Below, piece after piece: positions 1 to 9,680 of a DNA stretch of 64,000 nucleotides. The DNA lies in NCBI GenBank assembly GCA_033807695.1, contig CM066305.1, forward strand, positions 3,224,001 to 3,288,000. Direction: 5' to 3'. The translations under genes were made by a program, and so were the position numbers. Every line of letters starts with the position of its first letter. Position 1 is the stretch's first letter. The notes below the pieces were generated by a model that did no database searches, had not been told where the DNA came from, and saw only the letters and a list, made by a program, of their open reading frames with translations. The DNA comes from Daedaleopsis sinensis. Lineage: Eukaryota > Basidiomycota > Agaricomycetes > Polyporales > Polyporaceae.

Positions 1-585
1 ATCCTCGGCGGTCTCGGTCACGTCGGTGACCGACGTCTTTCGGCGCGGCGCCGACGCGCTGTTCGGGAGTGGCGTGCAGGCTTCGGTGTCGGCCTCGGTC
101 TCGACTTGCAACGGCGCAGGTAGTGAGACGGGGCTACGGAAATATGTGAAAACGTTCACCACCGCCTCCTTCGGCGATTTCGACGTAGTCGGCGCACTTG
201 GCCCGGTGGACTCCGGAGGAGTGGTGTGGCGACGCTTGGCGGAGCGTCGCGGTAGGGATCTCGTCGCATAGACGGGTTTTGGTACTGCCTTGGTGGCCCG
301 ACTATTTGCGGGCCTCGGTCGGCGGTCCGCCGAGAGAGTATCGGGTGTGGGTAGGGCGGCGCCGGCTACGGCACCATTCGAGACAGCGGACAAAAGGGGC
401 TGGAGACGTGGAGAAAGGTCGGGATCATCGCACATGCGAACGTAGGTTTCTTGTATATTTTTGGGAGAGAGATCGGTCAAGGGGGTCTGGGAAACAAGGA
501 AAAACTCGTCGGTCCTATGGTCATACTCGAGGACGAGAGCGACGTTCTCATCGTCGGCTTCTACATCCTCGACCACCGAAAACCC
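1..585 (-). CDS. Start of pol frame of gypsy-like element (partial)
   Basis: The -1 frame relative to gag is open from just after a TGA at about 597 to the window edge, about 195 codons without a stop. It begins with an acidic stretch (VVEDVEADDENVALVLEYD) that reads as a natural continuation of the protease region, then a Ser/Pro/Thr/Arg-rich linker. RT motifs are not reached. There is no early ATG in this frame, so expression probably needs a frameshift from gag, unless the copy carries a one-base deletion in the T run at the junction. Function beyond 'pol linker' is inferred from position. Confidence 0.6.
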
Positions 586-3500
586 ATCGGCATCTCACGC
601 ATTCCCGCCGGCGCCGTGCCCTTCGCATACGTAGGCATTGCTATCTTCTTCCCGGTGTTTGGGCACGTAACCTCGAGCGTCTGCCGACCGTCGGCCTCGT
701 TCCGAATTTCGGCGGACAGCAGTACCTCGAATGGTCGGCCCAGCAAGACGTCGTAGGAGGCGTTCTGGACGATGTGCATCTGGAGGTAGACCGTGATTCC
801 ACCGGCGATGGCTACGGGCACGTCGCGGGCTAGACCAAGCGTGCTCTGTTCCTCGCCGTTGGCCGACATCATCGTGATGCGCGCCGTCGGATCCCAACTG
901 AGCCCCAACTCGTGTGCCTTGTCGACGCTACACGACACGATTTGCGACCCGCTGTCGAGGATACACTCTACAATGTCGGCGTCGTTGACCCAGGTGGCGA
1001 TGGACCGCAGCTTGAAGCTGTTCGAGGCCACGATCCTGTCGGCGTTCGCGTCGGCGGAGACCCGGGCACCCACGGCGCCGATCAAGTTGACTCGGTACAC
1101 TCCCTTAGGCCTCGGTTGCTGCCCAGCGGGAGCGTCCGCCGGCGGAAGGTAGTTCTGGGGAATGTTCGACGGTGCGTGCAAGCGGTCCTCGCTGTCGGGG
1201 ACCTCCTCGACGCGGGGTAACTGGCGGACAGGTCCGAACCGCGGACTACCGCCGACGGGGGTCGCCGAGTCGACTACCGGCACTGGGGTACGGCGCAACG
1301 CCGTGGCCTCCTGCATGAGCTTGCGGACGTCGGGGGAGATACGTAGAAGATCGGCGGGAGTAAGGGTGACCGATTCTTTCTCTACAAAGTTGGCACTGAA
1401 GACTCTTTTCGCAGCGGTCTCGTCGGCGATCGGCGCCGCGACTTTATACGCCGGCGTCGGGGCTGCCTGTCTCTCGGCGGAGCGCGCAGGACGTGGCGGC
1501 GGCGCCGTCGCGGGGCGGTAGGAGAACTCGTGCGTCGGGGGATCACCCGCGCGGGTTGCCTCTCGCGCCGCCGCAAACGGAAGGGGGGGGAACGTCGGGT
1601 CGTCGTCTTCGGTCGTCGGGGAGCGGGCGCGCGTACGGTCTGGCTTGACACTCGCGTCCGCGTCGGCGACGTCCGATGGCCCCTCGGGAGGCTGGCCTTC
1701 TTCGACGGGATCCTCCTGCGCGTCAGCCTCGTGTTCTACCACTTCGGGATTCAGCCGGACCGTCCTCGTCGTCTGCTTCGGCGGTAGGGACGTGATTACC
1801 ACGCCGTCGAACACCTGCCTTGGCTTCTTGTTGCCGCGTTTCTTCTCCAGGATGTCGTTGGCTAGAGCCAGGTGCTGAGCGAGGCACTCTACATGTTCCT
1901 CCATACTGCGTTCCTCCGAGACCAGGACGGACTGTTGGTTGTTGACGTACGTGGCCGGCGCCGCAGTAGGTGTTTGTAGGGCGCCGAAGCCGTCGGCGAT
2001 GGCGAACATCATCTGGCCTACGGGACCGCCGACGACTGCCTTCTGGTTCGGGTTCTGCTCGTGCCAGGCCCGGACTTGGTCGACAAGCCAGCGACCAGGC
2101 AGGTGCCTCGGTACTTCGACGCCGCCGGGAAGGAGCACTCGCCCAGTAGCGGGGTGGCGTTGGACCAGACCCTCACGTACGTCCCGGTCCACGGCGCCGC
2201 ACGTACGGGTCCGGCAGCCCGGGATTCCACAGTAGTAGCACGGTTCTCTAGGAGGCCTCGGGTAGTCGTTGGCTGGCCAGGGCCGGTTCTGCTGCTGCTG
2301 GTAGGCGTTCTGCGACGGCGGGGGATAGGCGTTCGGCGGCGGCCCCTGCTGGTACTGGTTGCCGTTCTGGTAGGGGTTATTCATCGGCGGGCCGTTCGAG
2401 GCTTGCTGGTTCGCTGCCTGGAGGACCGGCTGAATCGCGGCTACGGCGTCGCGGACCGCGCTGCTGATGATACTCTGAAAGACTTCCGCCTTGATGACGA
2501 CGTCGTCGGAGGCTGGGGCCGGTCGAACCGTCTGCGGGGTCCACACGGCCGCGGTGTTCGGCGTGGCGCCGAGGGTCTGCGTTGGCGGTGCGTCCGCGGC
2601 GGTCCTGGTCGGCTGCTCGTAGGCGGCATGGAACGGGTTGTCGTTACCGAAGCAGTGGCAGATTGCCTCATGCACGTCCTCCATCTTGTAGGAGTCGTTG
2701 ACGTCCTTAGCCACTTTGTAGCTGAGCCTGGCTTGGACCCGCTGTGCCAGGTCGGTGTCGAGGACCTTCATCATCGTGCTGGTGACCTCCCGTTCCGTCA
2801 GATCCCTCGTCGGCTTGTCGCGGGCTAGGTAGAGTGCAATAGGGTAGAGCCGGCGGTAGAACGCTAGATATTCGGGCAGCGTGCTGACTCCAAAGCGCCG
2901 AAGGTACTCGCCGACAACGGCGTTGTACTCGTCGACTGTCCAGCGCTTGCTATCCTCGAGGCCCGGGAAGAACTCCAGTAGAGACTTCTTGAGGTCGGCG
3001 TAGGTCTTGGACGCATCGGAAAAGTGGGGGTGGGATTCTATCATACGCACATAGTCGACCTCGGCGTACATCGCGAGTGTCTTCTTCTTTTCGGTGTCGT
3101 CGGCGATCTGATAGTTGGCGATGACCCGGTCCACCTGGTCGAAGAAACGGAGAGCCCAGGTCTTGGTGGGATTCGCCGACGGTTCCCACACCGGGGCTCC
3201 GCGCTGGTTACGCATGGGCAGCGCCGCAAAGCCGGTTTGGTGAGCCATTCTGAATAGGATCTGGGTCGGCGCTGACACGGGGATGGGATTCGGGGTCGTG
3301 GTTGAGATACTGGATAGGGAGGAGAGGGTTGACGCGGTGGAGTGCGGGGGACGCTGCACGTCGGCGGTAGGACGGGGGTTTCGGCGCGAGGTAAGGCGGT
3401 TAACGTCGGCGATGGGCGCAAGGGGCTGTTCGCCGCTCTGTTCGTAGCCTCGGCGTGTGCGAGTCACGGTGGGAAAGGACGTTGGGGGATTTTCGGGGGA

Positions 3501-4250
3501 GGGAGTTCGTCGGCGGTTCGCCAAGGGTCGCGGAGCACTTGTAGCTCCCGAAGGTTCGCTTGGTCCTGTTCCTGGCGGGATCCCTGGTCGGCCGGTCGCA
3601 CAGTTCTCTTGATTCATGCCCGAGGTCTCATCCAGCCTCCCGCGGAGTGCAGCCAATTGCGTCCCGGTTTCTTCAATCTCGTCGGCGAGCTGTTCCGAAA
3701 AATTAATCAGATCAAAACTTTGGGCAAACCATCGATTCACTGCCTCGGGGTCCGTCCAGTCTTCCGGCAGCTGGGGCAAAGGCGGTGACGAGGGCCGAGA
3801 CGGCGACCCCGACCCCGACGACGGCTGACTCGTCGGCGACGCCAGCTTGATTGGTGGTAGTCGACTGAGAAACCCTCGCGGTGGGCTCCAAAATGATACG
3901 TCGACTGTAGATCTAAGGCTGAAACCAACCAGAAGACCACAGAAGAACAAGAAAGGCGGGGAGTCCAGTCGATTCCCAATCACAGCGGCGAGCCGAGAGA
4001 GCGTCGACGGGTCAAGGAGGGACAAAAGGCGGACGACTACGTCGAGGAGACCGCCGAGAGTCGGCGTCGCGCCGACCGTGTAGGACGACGCTGAGGGAGT
4101 CACGGCAGGGCGCCGGGCGAGTTTGTGCGAGTGGAGACGGACGTAGAGCGACGAAGCGTAGGCGACAGCAGGACGGACGATCCAGACTAAAGAGAACGCA
4201 GCGTAGAGGCCAAAGAGCGCGTCGACGACGACAGTCGGCGTTCCCGACAT
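561..4250 (-). CDS. Gag-protease polyprotein of gypsy-like element
   Basis: About 1,229 residues from the ATG at 4250; the frame is open to 4283 but has no earlier ATG. Visible parts in order: a hydrophobic N-terminal segment (about residues 4-35), a second hydrophobic stretch (about 98-115), a Pro/Ser-rich linker, a capsid-like alpha-helical domain (about 340-560), a Gln/Asn/Pro-rich stretch, a knuckle CYYCGIPGCRTRTC (about 671), a long disordered acidic/proline region, and a retropepsin-like domain with the DSGSQ active site (about 1098) and the LLGRPF flap-side motif. The knuckle is CX2CX4CX4C, with Cys where His is usual. Membrane-like N-terminal segments are unusual for a fungal gag. The frame ends at TAG 563-561, 16 bases after a slippery heptamer that would connect it to pol. 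Confidence 0.8.
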   Translation of the reverse strand: MSGTPTVVVDALFGLYAAFSLVWIVRPAVAYASSLYVRLHSHKLARRPAVTPSASSYTVGATPTLGGLLDVVVRLLSLLDPSTLSRLAAVIGNRLDSPPFLFFCGLLVGFSLRSTVDVSFWSPPRGFLSRLPPIKLASPTSQPSSGSGSPSRPSSPPLPQLPEDWTDPEAVNRWFAQSFDLINFSEQLADEIEETGTQLAALRGRLDETSGMNQENCATGRPGIPPGTGPSEPSGATSAPRPLANRRRTPSPENPPTSFPTVTRTRRGYEQSGEQPLAPIADVNRLTSRRNPRPTADVQRPPHSTASTLSSLSSISTTTPNPIPVSAPTQILFRMAHQTGFAALPMRNQRGAPVWEPSANPTKTWALRFFDQVDRVIANYQIADDTEKKKTLAMYAEVDYVRMIESHPHFSDASKTYADLKKSLLEFFPGLEDSKRWTVDEYNAVVGEYLRRFGVSTLPEYLAFYRRLYPIALYLARDKPTRDLTEREVTSTMMKVLDTDLAQRVQARLSYKVAKDVNDSYKMEDVHEAICHCFGNDNPFHAAYEQPTRTAADAPPTQTLGATPNTAAVWTPQTVRPAPASDDVVIKAEVFQSIISSAVRDAVAAIQPVLQAANQQASNGPPMNNPYQNGNQYQQGPPPNAYPPPSQNAYQQQQNRPWPANDYPRPPREPCYYCGIPGCRTRTCGAVDRDVREGLVQRHPATGRVLLPGGVEVPRHLPGRWLVDQVRAWHEQNPNQKAVVGGPVGQMMFAIADGFGALQTPTAAPATYVNNQQSVLVSEERSMEEHVECLAQHLALANDILEKKRGNKKPRQVFDGVVITSLPPKQTTRTVRLNPEVVEHEADAQEDPVEEGQPPEGPSDVADADASVKPDRTRARSPTTEDDDPTFPPLPFAAAREATRAGDPPTHEFSYRPATAPPPRPARSAERQAAPTPAYKVAAPIADETAAKRVFSANFVEKESVTLTPADLLRISPDVRKLMQEATALRRTPVPVVDSATPVGGSPRFGPVRQLPRVEEVPDSEDRLHAPSNIPQNYLPPADAPAGQQPRPKGVYRVNLIGAVGARVSADANADRIVASNSFKLRSIATWVNDADIVECILDSGSQIVSCSVDKAHELGLSWDPTARITMMSANGEEQSTLGLARDVPVAIAGGITVYLQMHIVQNASYDVLLGRPFEVLLSAEIRNEADGRQTLEVTCPNTGKKIAMPTYAKGTAPAGMREMPMGFRWSRM
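579..585 (-). promoter_or_regulatory. Candidate -1 ribosomal frameshift heptamer G_GGT_TTT
   Basis: In the gag frame the codons are ATG GGT TTT CGG; the heptamer G_GGT_TTT fits the X_XXY_YYZ rule. Slipping back one base moves ribosomes into the frame that stays open to the window edge. The two frames overlap only between TGA at about 597 (-1 frame) and TAG at 561 (gag frame), and the heptamer is inside that short overlap. A missing T in the T run would give the same picture, so this is a candidate only. Confidence 0.5.
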
Positions 4251-4641
4251 CGCCGAAATCCGTACTCTGGAGGGGAAAAACAAAAACTGAATTCCGAGAC
4301 ACTACTGCGCGAACTAAGTACTACCGCCGCGACGAACGGCCGGTCCCGCGTGCTACAACCCGCCGTCTGACTAACAACCCGCCGCTATCTGAGACCCTGC
4401 GCCCCCTGGCCCTAAACCTCGCCCCGGCGCTTGCCAACCTTCTCGTCGTGACGGTGGCTGTGCTCCCGCGTCGTACCGTCCCAGTCCCGTTCCGTACTGC
4501 TAGTCGTCGGGGGTGCGCGGTCCATGTCTCCGTCGGTGGCGAGTCGGCGCTGGTCCTACCGCCGTGTCGTCGGCGGTCAGGCTGTCGGCGGTGGCCGCTG
4601 AGGCTCGAAAATACAGGGCTGGGCCTGTGGGGCACCCAACA
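4251..4641 (-). repeat. 5' LTR and leader of the gypsy-like element
   Basis: The stretch begins with TGTTGGGTGCCCC, a form usual for LTRs of agaricomycete gypsy elements, directly after the broken LINE sequence. It ends at the first ATG of gag (4250). I could not fix the LTR 3' end or a primer-binding site, because no second LTR is in the window to compare. The leader just before gag has a T-rich run near 4265-4282. Confidence 0.55.
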
Positions 4642-5035
4642 CCGCCCTTGTAGCCGCATGGATTGCGGTGTCGTGTGCGCCGTCCACGTAGAAGTTGAAG
4701 AGGTGGACAGTCGGGCCAGTCGTCTTGATCGAAATCGCTGTGACGTCGGGGTGGGGGACGCTGACCGGCGTCCACGAGTTTGTCGAGATGCGGGTGTTGA
4801 TGAGCAGGACCGAGCGTGAGCGGCCGGCCGTATCCCTGTCGCGGACTGCTGGGTAAACGGTCCTCCAGTGCGAGGTGCTGCGAGTGAGACGGAGGTGATC
4901 GAGGTACGGCTCTTGGATCGCAATAACATCGTAGTCGGTCGGGAGTGCACTGTGGAGGAGCTCGAGCTGGCCGTCCAATGATTTGTTTATGTTCTGCTGC
5001 CAGATGCGTAAGGTTGGGGCGACCTCGGCTTTCAA
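4642..5035 (-). pseudogene. LINE copy 1 ORF2 fragment (AP-type endonuclease N-terminus)
   Basis: The frame starts right at the ORF1 stop without an ATG and reads LRIWQQNINKSLDGQ then DVIAIQEPYLDH, the N-terminal signature of the exonuclease-endonuclease-phosphatase fold (Asn and Glu metal ligands). It matches copy 2 until HAATRA and then runs into the gypsy LTR. The frame happens to stay open to 4577, but those last codons are LTR sequence. RT, RNase H and the C-terminal finger are missing from this side of the break. Confidence 0.8.
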
Positions 5036-6732
5036 TATGTGGCAGGCGGGGGGTCTCGAGGGGGCGCGCCGAAGAAGCTGTTGAGGTTAGCTTGGCGGGG
5101 GCCCTGCGTCGCCCTGTCGGCCGGGAAGCGATGGGCGATGTGGTCCCAGAGAGATGGGGGCGGGGGCGCTCGTCGCATGGAGTCTTCGTCCGTGACCCAT
5201 GTGTCGGGGTCGCTCGTGACGAAGTACCTAAAACCGTTGTCAGCGCGGCGAGCCGAGTAATCGCGCACCTTTTTGCGGTACGTGGGACAAGCACGGTCCC
5301 AGGCGGCGTGGCCGTCCTCCTCGCAGTTAGCGCAGCGGGTGAAGGTCTGGTCCTTGATGGTGCATTGATGGGTGGGGTGGTGGCCGGCGCAGACTGCGCA
5401 GACCGGGTGGGGGCATGGGCACTCCTTGGCCAGGTGCCCGTCGTACGCTTGACAGTTCAGGCAGCGCGCCGGCTCCTTGATATCCCGCCGCACGATCACC
5501 CTGCGTCCGGCAAAAGCGAGGCCGTTCTTGAGCGCGTGATTGGCTTGGTCGACGCTGGTGAAAGTCAGTTTCAGGTAGGCGGTCCGCTGGCCCTCGTAAT
5601 GTTTCTCGATTAGCTTGATCCACTCGGCGCGGACGATCGCGCCGTCTTGAAGTCCGTGGGCGCGTTCAACCTCTCGCAGTGCCGCCGCATCGTCTGGGTC
5701 GAATCTGACTGGGACGAGTTCCGCGACCAGTTGATACGTGCGTTCGATGATTTGGGCGCTGGTGCCCATCTTCCTGGTGAACGAAGTATTGACGTGCGGT
5801 TTGAGCAACCAGCGGGCCATGTCGCGGGAGGTGAGAGTGAAGACGACGTCGCCGTGTTGTTGTACCTTCGCAGAGTCGATCTCCGCGTCCTTGGGCGCCG
5901 TGAGCCCCTCGCCGGCCATGATGTTGATTGCCTGGCGAGCGCGTTCCATCGCCTCCCGGTCCGTCAACCTCGACCCGCTCGCGTCGGTGATGGCAGCGCC
6001 CCGCACCAGCACTTGACGCTGGAGCAATTCCGCGAGGTCCACCGCCCGCCGTGTTCGAGCAGGGGCGGTCTCCAACGTAATCTGGGAGGAAAGAGGAGGG
6101 GGCGCACCGAAACCGTCTTGAGGGCCCTTCGTCGCCCGCATCTCCCCCTGAATCCCCGCGAGCGCCGCTGTCGCCGCCTCCAGGTCCTTCGTTGCTGCCG
6201 CCAGCTGCCCCGAGCATTCCACCATCGCTCTCCTCGCGGCATCCAACCCTTCCGCGCCCGACGCTACTTCTTGCTCGATCTTCTCCGTGTGCTCGTCCAG
6301 GCGGAGCGTCAGCTGGGTCTCGATCCGCTCGGCGACCGCGGCCACCATAGTTCCATGCAGTTTCTTGTAAGAGGTCGCCTTGGCCAGGTGGGCGAAGGCG
6401 ATGAGGCTTTTTCTTGCGAGATCGGCAGTCGGCGCGGCGAAAGCGAGGTGGAGAAGCCCGGTGACCAGTGTCGCATCCGAGATAGCGTCGTCGCCTTCCG
6501 GGATCAGCGTGCGTCTGCGTAGGAATTCGAGGGACGCGTCGAGGTCGGGAATATGCTCTTCTGCCTCTCTAAAGAGCTGTCGCTGTGTTTTTGCAGTCGT
6601 CGTCGTCTTCGCTGCTGCCCGCGCCGGCGTCGGTGCTGAGCTGGCACCAGCGCCTACAGGGCGTCGTAGTTGTCTCGTCGTGTCGTTCGCCGGGGTCGCT
6701 CTCCCCGCCTGCGTAGCTTTGCCAGTGTACAT
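5032..6732 (-). CDS. LINE copy 1 ORF1 (zinc-knuckle nucleic-acid-binding protein)
   Basis: Intact 566-residue frame. The N-terminal half is helical and probably coiled-coil (Glu/Leu/Ala-rich, about residues 110-200); an RRM-like region follows (around TYQLVAELVPVRFDPDD and LAFAGRRVIVRRDIKEP). Then come three cysteine knuckles: CLNCQAYDGHLAKEC, CAVCAGHHPTHQC and CANCEEDGHAAWDRAC. The tail (FFGAPPRDPPPATY) matches the ORF1 end of copy 2 closely. The role inferred from the family is RNA binding and RNP assembly for target-primed reverse transcription. The stop TGA overlaps the start of the ORF2 frame (TATTGA). Confidence 0.85.
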   Translation of the reverse strand: MYTGKATQAGRATPANDTTRQLRRPVGAGASSAPTPARAAAKTTTTAKTQRQLFREAEEHIPDLDASLEFLRRRTLIPEGDDAISDATLVTGLLHLAFAAPTADLARKSLIAFAHLAKATSYKKLHGTMVAAVAERIETQLTLRLDEHTEKIEQEVASGAEGLDAARRAMVECSGQLAAATKDLEAATAALAGIQGEMRATKGPQDGFGAPPPLSSQITLETAPARTRRAVDLAELLQRQVLVRGAAITDASGSRLTDREAMERARQAINIMAGEGLTAPKDAEIDSAKVQQHGDVVFTLTSRDMARWLLKPHVNTSFTRKMGTSAQIIERTYQLVAELVPVRFDPDDAAALREVERAHGLQDGAIVRAEWIKLIEKHYEGQRTAYLKLTFTSVDQANHALKNGLAFAGRRVIVRRDIKEPARCLNCQAYDGHLAKECPCPHPVCAVCAGHHPTHQCTIKDQTFTRCANCEEDGHAAWDRACPTYRKKVRDYSARRADNGFRYFVTSDPDTWVTDEDSMRRAPPPPSLWDHIAHRFPADRATQGPRQANLNSFFGAPPRDPPPATY

Positions 6733-6875
6733 GACCGCTAGGATGTGTTCTAAGGTATGTAGTCTAGTAGTCTAGCACCAGTAAGCCAGGTATGCCGCAC
6801 GCTGACAGCCTCCCCTGTAAGGCTGGAGCGTGGGAAATTTCCGGGTGGTGGTGGTAGCAGAGCAAGGAGGGTCCC

Positions 6876-9184
6876 TCTCCACGACGTCTGTCACAAGTGC
6901 CGCTCGCTCGTGTTCAGCGAGGTCTAGGTTTTCGACAAGGAGATAGTCGAGACCAAGGATACGCTCTTTGAGTGTCTTGTATTTGTGCAGATTTACAGCC
7001 TTCAGTTTCGGCAAGTTTTCTGCAGTCTTGATCTCTCCGAGAATGGCGGGGAACATCCTGCCTAGATTGATCAGGAATTCTAGTAGAGAATGAGACCTTG
7101 GTGTAGCTCCGATGTCATTAATACTACATACCTCGATCGGCTGCACTGTCGACACTCTGTGCACCGTGACCAATCTTGCACCCATCTGTCTTCGTGTGAT
7201 CGTCGACTTTCTCTGCAGTGGCAGCACCAGATTCAGACGTCTCCACTGCCTCAGGGTGTGCGTCCTGGTGACCATCCGCAGCCGGTGCGTCAGGGAGATC
7301 GCTTGATTTCTCTTGACTAGCTCCCTCCTGAGGATTTTCTTGACCGTCGCGGTTGACAGTCTCCTGGTCGGTTACTACCTTCCCACCTTGAGCGTCGGGA
7401 CCCTTTTCGGCACTCTTCTTCGATATGAGCGACCTGAAGGAGAGACATTAATACTGACAGTAAAGCATTGAAGTTACTCCTCCGAAAACATACGGAAACC
7501 TCTCGTCGACCGCTTTCTTTAGGACATCCTCGATGCTCCGTCGAAGAATGGGCGCCTGACTGTCGATCTCACCGGTCATTGCCTGCAGCCGCGCCTGTTC
7601 GAGACTCTTGTTGACCTCATGGATGCTAGCACGCGATCTCTTGTAGTCCGCGACGGTGTCACCGGCACCATGTCTCAGCCCTGCGTCAAGCAATGCATCC
7701 ACAGCTTGTAGGGACAAGGTATCACCAAGTCTTACGACCTCCGTCTTCCTGTTACAAGACGGTAAGGCAAGTGAAAAGAGATGTCGACTAGCTAGCAGCT
7801 TACAGAATGGATTGGAGGCGGAGTTTGCTAACATTATATTCGGTCTTCTGTGGGGTCAATCGCTTCTGTTCGCGAAGATATGTAGCAGTTATGATTCCCT
7901 GTTCCGTTTCTCCGGTGGCGAGCCGAGGACGCAGGATAGCCTTATCGACTTCGCAGTCAACAGGAGGATCATGGGCAGTTATGAGAGGGCTCTGGACCTG
8001 CACCACCGCCATCACGGATGAGACATCATATCCATGCAGTAATCATCCTCCACATACCACGAATCCCGACTTGGGTGTTACCCCTTCTTCTTGCTCGTTG
8101 GTCTTGGAGACTTCGAACGCAAAGAGACGGTCACCGTCGTCGTCTTCCATATCTTCGTCTTCGACCTCCACCTCGTCGCGCCACACGATCGCTTTTGTAT
8201 GCTCATCCGAGAGCAGGCATACTACTTGATCGGCGATCTTGGTAAGATACCTAGAGAGGCGACATAAGGGCCGTTCGTAGTGATCGTGAACATGAGCGTA
8301 CCGCATGAAGGTTATTCTGTTCCGTCTTACAGACGAAGGGGCATCGTCGTCCCAGGACGTCTCCTCGGGCCAGTACAGGACATATACGGTGTTCTCGGAT
8401 TGCTGGGTCAGAACGTACATCCCAGAGCGAAGGAAGGGTTGCGATGTGTTGTCTGCCTTGTCGGCTGGGCAGAGCATGGCGTCCGCGCTGAGGTTGGGTC
8501 AGTGAGATAACCACTATATATCACATTCCTCGATACTGTTTGGTACGTACTGCTGTGATTCCAGGAAGCCCTTGGAAAGTAGATACTGCACGAGCGCTGA
8601 TCTGCTGCCGTACAGACCAACCGGTTTGATGTTGACCTCGTCCAGTGCGGAGAAGTCGACCTTTGTTATCGACGCATATGCGCTCGGCTTCAAAGCGTTG
8701 ACTAGTTGGCCGAGAGAGTTTTGCTCGATTATGATCTTGTCAACTGAAGAATACTCGTCAGAGTGGCGTAAAGAAGACTAAGAGTTTACGCACCAAGGCC
8801 GCCGGTCCCCTTCTCGTGAATGAGATCCAGCACTCTATACATCCCAGGTATCCATGCCGCCAGATCGGTTTCTACCTTCCTGTCGTTTGCACGAGTCCCG
8901 GATTCAGTGGTCCCATCGCCAGTGGATGTTTTATCGTCCATTTTGTCGCGGGGATTCTTCTCCCCACCCTGGTCGTCGGGCTTCCGGTTCGCATCCGCTT
9001 GAGAGGCTCCAGGGTCAGGGTCGACTAAGTCACAACCAGGCATCAGACGATGGTCGGTAGAGGTAAGTCCAATGGGCAGCGTACCGTCCATCTTGTCTTC
9101 GTGAAAGATATTCTGAGGGTTGAAGTCTGAAAAGGACGACATAGCACGGTCGAAATCACTCAGGCTGGGGGGGTGAAAATGCAT
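6876..9184 (-). pseudogene. Basidiomycete gene of unknown function, 3' end cut by LINE insertion
   Basis: Seven exons join in one frame: 9184-8794, 8743-8551, 8487-8058, 7997-7804, 7748-7494, 7433-7132 and 7079-6876, with 50-63 bp GT-AG introns. The product, about 650 residues to the break, has an N-terminal SDFNPQNIF region, a central GLVDKIIIEQNSLGQLVNAL...DFSALDEVNIKPVGLYGS block, a SGMYVL...YWPEETSWDDD block, and an acidic/disordered stretch before FLINLGRMFPAILGEI. I recall this layout from uncharacterised agaricomycete proteins but know no function. The LINE enters at about 6875, so the native end is lost; translation would stop inside LINE sequence at 6772. The 5' end is uncertain: another ATG at 9408 opens a frame that could join only if one C were added to a seven-C run near 9168-9176. 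All other exons are intact, so the insertion looks young. Confidence 0.65.
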
Positions 9185-9680
9185 GCTGAGACGCTATAAG
9201 ACGTGGTCCTAGAGCTGCCGCAGCACACAAGGAAGTCGGACCGGTGATGGCACGACAGATTCAGATGAGAGAACTGAGATAAGGGGTTCCTGTGAGGATC
9301 CTCGCCGGACGTGGTCGAAGACAAAGGACGCGCTGCGGTAGCGCCCACCAACGCGACGCGGTCACGATCCCGCGACAAGTTCACAAGCGCTCTTTGCATG
9401 GCCTTCAAGTTCAGCTACACCTCCTCATAACCGTTGCGATTGAGACTCACCCTCCCGTTCGCTGATCTCAGATACCGGTCGCGAGCATTGAATTAGTTCA
9501 ATTCAAGTGCTTAGTCCAGGTAAGTGATTGCCATCCATATTGACCGTCGTGCTGCGGTAATTCACGGCGAACAGGAACCCTCGATGCCAATTAAGTATAT
9601 GTAAAACTAGACCAAAACAACAACTCCGCCCCGAGTCGGCGGGTGACAACCTCCCATAACACCTCCCACAACCCTCGCGC

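Larger units (their letters stand above)
1..4641 (-). mobile_element. Ty3/gypsy-like LTR retrotransposon, 5' part (3' part beyond window)
   Basis: Read on the minus strand, the element holds an LTR-like start (TGTTGGGTGCC at 4641), a long gag-protease frame and the beginning of a second frame that is still open at base 1. Reverse transcriptase, integrase and the 3' LTR must lie outside the window. It sits inside the ORF2 of a LINE: similarity to the second LINE copy of this window stops exactly at 4642, where TGTTGGG begins. The 5 bp before the LTR (GGCGG, 4646-4642) would be the target duplication, but the other side is not visible. Assignment to Ty3/gypsy rests on gag and protease type, not on RT. 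Confidence 0.8.
4642..6875 (-). mobile_element. LINE (Tad-like non-LTR retrotransposon), copy 1, 5' part
   Basis: It holds 5' UTR, complete ORF1 and the first about 130 codons of ORF2 (endonuclease) before the gypsy-like element cuts it. The 5' end near 6875 is set by similarity to the second LINE copy: both begin with a GGACCCT-type start, a CCACCACC stretch and TTCCCACGCT-CAGCCTTACAGGGGAGGC. It inserted into the last visible exon of an otherwise intact gene. The 3' half, if present, lies beyond base 1. The two copies are clearly related but diverged, so they belong to one family and are not a recent duplication of each other. Confidence 0.85.

Noticed and set aside
198..833. Long plus-strand frames opposite the gypsy gag/pol
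   Set aside because: They are antisense to well-supported coding sequence, Arg-rich and without motifs.
2061..2828. 255-codon plus-strand frame
   Set aside because: Antisense shadow of the gag frame; Val/Arg/Gly composition typical of reversed GC-rich coding DNA.
4577..4641. Last codons of the LINE copy 1 ORF2 frame
   Set aside because: They are gypsy LTR sequence read by chance, not endonuclease.
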